Shown here one piece after another: positions 59,163-64,000 of a stretch of DNA of 64,000 bases; the first letter of the stretch is position 1, and every line of letters starts with the position of its first letter. Made by a program: the position numbers and the translations under genes. The notes below the pieces were generated by a model that was given only the letters and a program-made list of their open reading frames with translations, searched no databases and was not told the DNA's origin. The DNA lies in assembly GCF_022605725.1 (NCBI RefSeq), contig NC_065556.1, forward strand, positions 29,061,140 through 29,125,139, written 5' to 3'. This DNA is from Anthonomus grandis grandis (Eukaryota; Arthropoda; Insecta; Coleoptera; Curculionidae).

Positions 59163-59201
59163 AGGTCTGATGATGCTCTAGTCGAGCGAAACATGTAACC
59201 T
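59163..59201 (+). ncRNA. Hammerhead ribozyme motif, right Penelope arm
   Basis: Order: AGGT, CTGATGA, T, GCTC-TAGTC-GAGC, GAAAC-AT-GTA, ACCT. Stem I is AGGT/ACCT, stem II GCTC/GAGC, and stem III the two-pair AC/GT with a two-base loop; the predicted cleavage is after GTA. Conserved CUGAUGA and GAAA are exact. One unpaired T sits between CTGATGA and stem II, a departure from the minimal consensus. Very short stem III is typical of Penelope hammerheads, which may act as dimers. Confidence 0.55.
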
Positions 59202-61736
59202 TTGTTATTTTATTAAATGTATTTGTGATGCTGTAGATTTCGTGTTTTTTACCTTTTATAAAAAAAAAAAACAGTTATTTAGTCATTCTGTTTTCGTTGC
59301 TATGCATACCTATATTGATTTAAAATAAAAAATATCAGTTGAGGCCAAGACAACAGCAAATTTCATAAATGATATGAATCAATTATTTGACATTTTAAAT
59401 TCAAGTACGCTGATATCATTCCATTTATGGGGACCGAAAAACAAATAAAATTTTTAGAAAAAATTGATTTTTTTCCACCTTAAAAGTCATCGGCAAAGTA
59501 AAAAATAGAAAAACTAACAAAATAATCGAAAAAGATGTAACGAAAAAACATTAAGATTTATTTATGGCTGGAGGTTGACCATATCATCAACAATAAAATT
59601 ATGGGAGGTATTGAAACCTTAACCAAGATTGCCTGGAAAATTATTTTGGACAAATCAGGAATGCTTCTGGAAATGCTAAAAATCCAACTCCCATTCAGTT
59701 TTGTAGGACTTTTAAAAAGCTCTTTGCTTTAAGGTGTTGTGATGAAAAGAAAGGTTCCAATTATTTAGCGGATGTAAGTGATATATTAGTCACCATAACT
59801 CCAGTTTTAGTAAAACGGGTATCGGTTTTAAATCCAACAAAAAATTATACACCAATTTTAAATATCGACAGCAAAGATTATCAAAATTTACATACAGAAA
59901 AATGCAACGCACTAGTGTATGTAGGTGGATATTTATTACGAAAATGTAGTTTTAAACATAGTTGTGATGTTTGTATTAATTTTTTCAGAGGTGATGATGT
60001 GCATGATAAAACTACAATTTTTTGTGAAAAAAAAGCCTACGAGGGTAGTCAGGGACTGTACCCCCAAAGAGCTTCAATGAATACATAATCTTACTAGAGG
60101 ATGTTTTTACCAAAAAATTTTATAATATTTGTGTAAAAAATAATGCAGGCATTTATTTAAAAGAAAAATGTGCAAAAATACCATTTTCACACTTTTGTTC
60201 AAGTTTTTTTTTCTTATCAACATTCCTAAGGTTTGGACTCAAATTTAAGCGTTTTATTAGTATTACAAAAAGAAATAAAAGCAAAGAAAAAATGGCGCCT
60301 GGATGCATACATTACCTAGTTGTTGTTTATTTAATGTGTCACAATGAATAAGCGTCAAAACTAATCAAAATATTTTAAAATAAAAAAACCATGATTTTAC
60401 CCAATAATATTATTAAACTTAATACTTTCCTTATTACCCCCCCCGTAAACGCATTTCTAATGTGAACTTTCTGGACGGACTTGTATCCTGTCATGCGAGG
60501 GGTGCCGGCGTAGTTTACAAGTGATTTATAAAAAAGGCTGCATTTTGAGGCGATCAAAGAAGTGATTCTACTTGTTGAAATCTATATACTTTGCTAGTAT
60601 TCTCTTTTCGCCTTGGCGTTTCAACTGTGGCAAAGATAGTTAAACAAACATGCGAAGCAATATGGAAAGTTTATGTTGCTACATATTTGCCGGTTCCGCC
60701 TCTGACTATTGGAATAAATGGAATTTGCCTTATTGCGTCGGCTCGATTGATGGTAAACATGTACGAATTAAATGTCCGGCGAATTCAGGAACAATGTTTT
60801 ACAGTTATAAACAATATTTTTCCATCGTTTTACAAGCTGTGGCTAACACCAACTACAACTGTCCATAGAAGTGGGTACATATGGAAAACAAAGCGATGAA
60901 GGAATCTTTCAGTCATCACAAACATATGCCTTGTTAAAAAGTTTAATTTACCCAAGACAACAACAAAAAATTACCGTTCTATTTGATTGAAGATGAAGCA
61001 TATCCGTTGACACATTTCCTAATACGACCATTTGCTCGAAGGCAACTCACAGATGAAAATGAGAATTTCCACCGTAGGCTATGCAGAGCTCGGAGGTGTG
61101 TGGAATGTGCATTTGGTATTCTAGTGGGTAGGTGGAGCATATTAACGAAAGCAATAGAGACCGACCCTTCCATAGCAGAAATCATAATTAAATGCGCTTG
61201 TTTGCTACACAATATTATAATATACCGAGAAGGAATCCATGATTATGATATAAACAATCACGAACAAACTTGCAGTGACATGATCAGCCAGCCTGCCTCA
61301 CGTGTAAATAACAGAGCGTCAAAACAAGCATATGAATTAAGACATATTTTGAAATCGTATTTAGTATAATTATTATTATATTTTTCGTAAATTAAAAAAA
61401 GTTTTTTTTTTATATAAAGTATATAAACACCATGTTTAACTTACTTGAAACGTCTAGTTCTGCAGCTACATCCTGCCATAATTTCTCAACTTTGTCCCGT
61501 CTCGATAGCCTTTGTTTTGTTGATCCCATAGTGGAAGACGCACTCGGACTGCATTTATTAATTTTTCTGCATCCATACCACACGAAATATGGACAAATAT
61601 AACTAGACAATAACTAGCAGCACGAGGACCCAAACAATTAAAATCAAACTTGCTTGAAAATCAAACAGACTCGCGAGATCGCGTTGAATCGCATCGCATC
61701 GCTTATCGCTTAATCGCATCCTGTGTGCACGTACAC

Positions 61737-62025
61737 TAACACGTTAAATACCTCAATTTCTTACCAGGCTACATGACTGATATCACACCTCAAAATTCGG
61801 TTTTACATCTGTGTAGAGCTTGTTAATTTCATAAAAAAAATGATTCAATGAAATAACTGTCTTGCAGAGATCGACACTCTGCTACCATCATACCAAATAA
61901 TCATCGAACATCTCCATCACAATCACATTCACAATATCACATTTCTACACCAAAGTGTTCATCACATTATTCCTCCCACTACTACTGGCCAATTGATTCC
62001 GGGCAGCAGCAATGTTCTTTAACCG
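61737..62025. other. 3' flank of the NPF receptor gene
   Basis: Short spacer between Harbinger 2 and the receptor stop codon; presumably holds the 3'UTR. No clear polyadenylation signal was noted. Confidence 0.4.
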
Positions 62026-63029
62026 CTAACACTTCGTCAAGACCGTCAAATCGGAGCTCACCGTGTTACACTGTTGATAGTTGGTGGCATCTGTGATCAT
62101 TTCCGGCTTTAAGAGGGTTCCCTTGTTGTTTTTCTTTCGTAGGGAGATTTTTTGAGTGGTGGCACCCACCTCATCGGTGGCCTTTTCGATGCACAGGATG
62201 TCCTTGAACTCCTTCCAGAAGTTCTCGTTCAGGCAACCGTAGAGGATCGGGTTGGAACAGGCGGATGACATGCCCATCATGTGGCAGATCGCGTACACCA
62301 CCTGAAAGAAATTGGGAAACGAGTGAAAACATTATAATCGATTAATTAAGTGTCTTGTTCGCAGACGACACTACAATCATTAGCAGATGGTAAGGTAAAC
62401 TTGCTGTTGGAGGAGCGACGGCAAGTTTGGATCGATGGTTTGATGCAAATATTAATGTTATGTTTAGTTTTAAGAATTTGGGCATTATGATATTTGCAAA
62501 AGTGCTACTACTTTGTTTTCATAAGAAAACATCTCAATGTACCACAGTTGAGACGACCCATACATATTATGATATTTAACTTATATATATATTCTTCCAA
62601 GAACTTTACCAAAGAATCATTTTGAAAGAACTGTAAAGAGTATTAAGCGTCATTGAATTTCTGCAAGCAGACTTCTAGTGAACGCAAAATATCGTATTTT
62701 TCATTGGCCCTCTATTTATATTTTATAAGTACCTACATTTATTTGTGTTTTATACAGAACACAAGATAAAAAAAACAAAAGGTGCTTACCATCATTTTCT
62801 GACTGGTGAATTTATTCGAATCCGGATACAAGTCCGCAATAAGATTGAACAGGTTCAAAGGTAACCAGCTGATGCAAAAAATAATCGCGATAGACAGAAG
62901 CAGAATGTTCGTCTTCTGAAGTCTCCTGCCACGCAGTTGCCGTCTGTTCTTTTGTAGATTGTCTTCGGTGCTAACGAAACCCGCTTGAAATCTGTATCGC
63001 AGCTTATAAGATATCCTGTAATAGGCGGC
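62026..63029 (-). CDS. NPFR: Neuropeptide F receptor, last two coding exons (3' part)
   Basis: Exons 63029-62790 and 62301-62026 join in phase 0 (TTTCAG acceptor at 63030; ATG|GTAAGC and TTTCAG|GTG at the inner intron), giving 171 residues. The first covers the end of the third intracellular loop (RRQLRGRRLQKTN) and TM6, ILLLSIAIIFCISWLPLNLF, with the WLP motif. The second covers TM7, AICHMMGMSSACSNPILYG (NPxxY-type NPILY), helix 8 NENFWKEF, a possible palmitoylated Cys (DILCIEK) and a Ser/Thr-containing tail ending LTVLTKC. The TM6-TM7 sequence matches insect receptors for neuropeptide F, G-protein-coupled regulators of feeding and related behaviour. TM1-TM5 lie beyond the right edge. A related RYamide- or tachykinin-type receptor is the main alternative, less likely given the CHMMGMSSACSNP block. 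Confidence 0.87.
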
Positions 63030-64000
63030 CTGAAATTAGGAAAATTCTCGTTTATTATATTATAATATTCAGGTTACATTATATAAGCAGCACTTTTCCA
63101 TTAGCCCTATTCTCTCTTCCTACTTATAAAGTGAAATGATCATAAAAAGAAAACTAAAAGCATCAAATAGGGAAAAATCTTGTTTATCCAAAAACCCTAT
63201 AAAACCCCTCTATAGTGTAATTCAATCGACACCTGAGTGCGAAAAATGTCGTAAAGGGATAGAATAACGACCCAACAGAATACGTATTCAATTTACTACA
63301 TAAAACAATTTTTACAGCTTTTCCACCGTAAAAATTTTAAAAATTATTGGTTGTTCACGTTACATTAAATCGCCATAATTTTTAATTAAATATATCTCGA
63401 CGGGCCCTAGAACCTGCTCATAAATTTTAACACTTTTAAAGTTGGCTTTATCATCATCGTCTCTCTCTCTCTCCACCGTAACCAAAATATGCAAATTTAA
63501 TAATAAAATACATTGAAATGAATTCGAGCGTTATTTTAATTTTGCTATGTTTTGTAAGAGTTTTCTTGTTGTTTTATTTCATTTTGATGAACAAAAGAAT
63601 AATTAAATTACAACTGGGAATTTTTAAAAGGCTCTCGAACCCTCAGATCCTTACTCAGATATTTTAGGTTTTAATTTTTTCTATTTGATTTTTACGAAGC
63701 TTAAAATGTCGTAGCCGAGACCTAGCGTTTTTATAGCCTATTTTTTTAGAGCTTAAAAACGAGGTCGAAAAGTGACTTTTTTCGAATTTTCAAAGTGCTC
63801 TCATCCAGTTAGTTCTGGTCAAATCCCATTATAACCAGGTGTTTTCGTGATATATGTGATAAGAGCAAGACGATGAAATAGTTAGTTCGATTTCGAAAAA
63901 ATCAATTTTTGGTGAAAAAATCGATACGGGGGGGGCATACCCGAAAAATGAAAAATTCCAAAGTTTGAAGGTCGATATCTCGGCTTCTATGGGAGCTATC
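63030..64000. other. Intron of the NPF receptor gene
   Basis: No exon recognised. A short (TC)n run sits at 63459-63472. From about 63620 to the edge the sequence (AAAATGTCGTAGCCGAGACC, then GTCGATATCTCGGCTTCTAT) reads like a dispersed insect repeat rather than unique DNA. Confidence 0.45.

Larger units (their letters stand above)
58412..59264 (+). mobile_element. Penelope-like element fragment with inverted arms
   Basis: Two inverted arms of about 275 bases, 58412-58685 and 58989-59264, are almost perfect reverse complements. They flank the 3' end of a Penelope ORF. An inverted partial copy at the 5' end is a known Penelope structure (pLTR). It is inserted in the P-like gene. High arm identity suggests it is the youngest insertion of this nest. 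Confidence 0.8.
57836..60330 (+). pseudogene. P-element/THAP9-like transposase, broken
   Basis: ATG 57836 starts the first half of a THAP zinc finger (CCVESCKKHSNDPSVSFFCI); the second half is lost. Then TTDQGPNFYKLV (58050) and FFMFDAPHLLKSTRNNLFSS (58140) give the RNase H-like catalytic core, where FDAPHLLKSxRN is typical of P and THAP9 proteins. KLTDDHLNPNDFKKMRVKLASQ follows in two frames. Beyond the Penelope insertion come SVEAKTTANFINDMNQLFDI (59340) and, in another frame, GGYLLRKCSFKHSCDVC (59925). Many stops and shifts; inactive. The family excises through a GTP-dependent DDE-type mechanism. Confidence 0.78.
57675..60592 (+). mobile_element. P-element-like copy inside Harbinger 2
   Basis: Defined by the break in the Harbinger transposase reading frame (YR at 57675, VFSF at 60593) and by THAP/P-type coding sequence between. 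I could not find matching terminal repeats or the 8-bp duplication expected of P elements, so the edges are approximate. Confidence 0.6.
56330..61369 (+). pseudogene. Harbinger 2 transposase, split by a P-like relic
   Basis: Exon 1 (about 56330-56541) reads LYPDKFREYIRMSLETF, then after a frame change TNWRVPISVKERLAVTL. The donor is at AAG|GTAAGA. The next exon starts after TTTTTCCAG at 57643 with RFLATGASYR and is cut near 57675. It resumes near 60593 with VFSFRLGVSTVAKIVKQTCE, then SIDGKHVRIKCP (first D) and EVGTYGKQSDEGIF, where the usual D of DVG is E. The third acidic residue is in CVECAFGILVGRW. It ends at 61369. A frameshift lies near 60865 and another near 60985. Confidence 0.8.
56640..61576 (-). 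pseudogene. Harbinger 2 MADF/BESS partner, antisense and split
   Basis: Exon 1 (ATG 61576 to the CAA|GTAAGT donor at 61445) reads MDAEKLINAVRVRLPLWDQQ, then in a shifted frame RDKVEKLWQDVAAELDVS, a MADF domain. The C-terminal part (about 57225-56640) lies in the transposase intron: acidic DDIDDETSVTPDERIE, then a basic PPKRPAKRAAKRK, then a BESS-like MRFETKMWFRLKMQELLY. A stop near 57065 and frame changes disable it. The layout mirrors Harbinger 1. Confidence 0.65.
56129..61736 (+). mobile_element. Harbinger element 2, host of two nested elements
   Basis: Terminal inverted repeats GTGTACGTGCACACAGGA (56129) and complement ending at 61736, extending through GCGATTAAGCGATAAGC. Flanking bases are TTA at left and TAA at right, consistent with a Harbinger target with one change or an edge shift. 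Inside are a transposase gene, an antisense MADF/BESS gene, a P-like relic and a Penelope fragment. Confidence 0.8.

Overview
This is AT-rich nuclear DNA from an insect. The host genes are two members of the insect-specific Osiris (DUF1676) family and the 3' end of a neuropeptide F receptor (NPFR), all on the minus strand. Nearly everything else is transposable-element debris and satellite DNA. From memory, NPFR and the Osiris cluster also lie close together in Drosophila (83D-E), so the neighbourhood looks ancestral. I cannot place the species below the level of insect.

Layout. 434-1056: first two coding exons of an Osiris gene that runs off the left edge. 4.2-9.2 kb: a tRNA-derived SINE-like block, a TE-like ORF, a dead Tc1 element, a G-rich fold-back and a non-LTR retrotransposon relic. 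9209-13432: a mariner-like element with long inverted ends, split by a Transib (RAG1-related) element. 15112-32365: a second Osiris-like gene with five coding exons whose phases all match; about 1.3 kb of CDS is spread over 17 kb. Its introns hold a tandem fold-back family with G-quadruplex motifs (16.7-17.6 kb), a piggyBac relic split by a KRBA2/Ginger-like element (18.9-22.7 kb), a LINE relic (23.0-24.4 kb) and two satellites, of 171 and 283 bp (26.6-31.5 kb). 33748-40906: a pogo/Tigger-like element containing a complete Harbinger element, which contains two MITEs. 42.6-44.4 kb: a fold-back and a non-LTR RNase H relic. 44.6-53.4 kb: an array of a short motif in both orientations with higher-order repetition. 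56129-61736: a second Harbinger containing a P-element-like relic, which contains a Penelope-like fragment with hammerhead ribozyme motifs. 62026-63029: two NPFR exons, with the 5' part beyond the right edge.

The host genes encode a secreted or membrane-associated Osiris pair and a peptide GPCR; nothing in the sequence links them functionally. The biological interest lies in the mobile DNA: RSS-like Transib termini with an exact 5-bp target duplication, hammerhead motifs on inverted Penelope arms, interlocked antisense gene pairs in both Harbingers, and intronic satellites reaching a splice acceptor. No transposase in the window reads as a single intact ORF. Exon boundaries were placed by hand from splice consensus and reading-frame phase.
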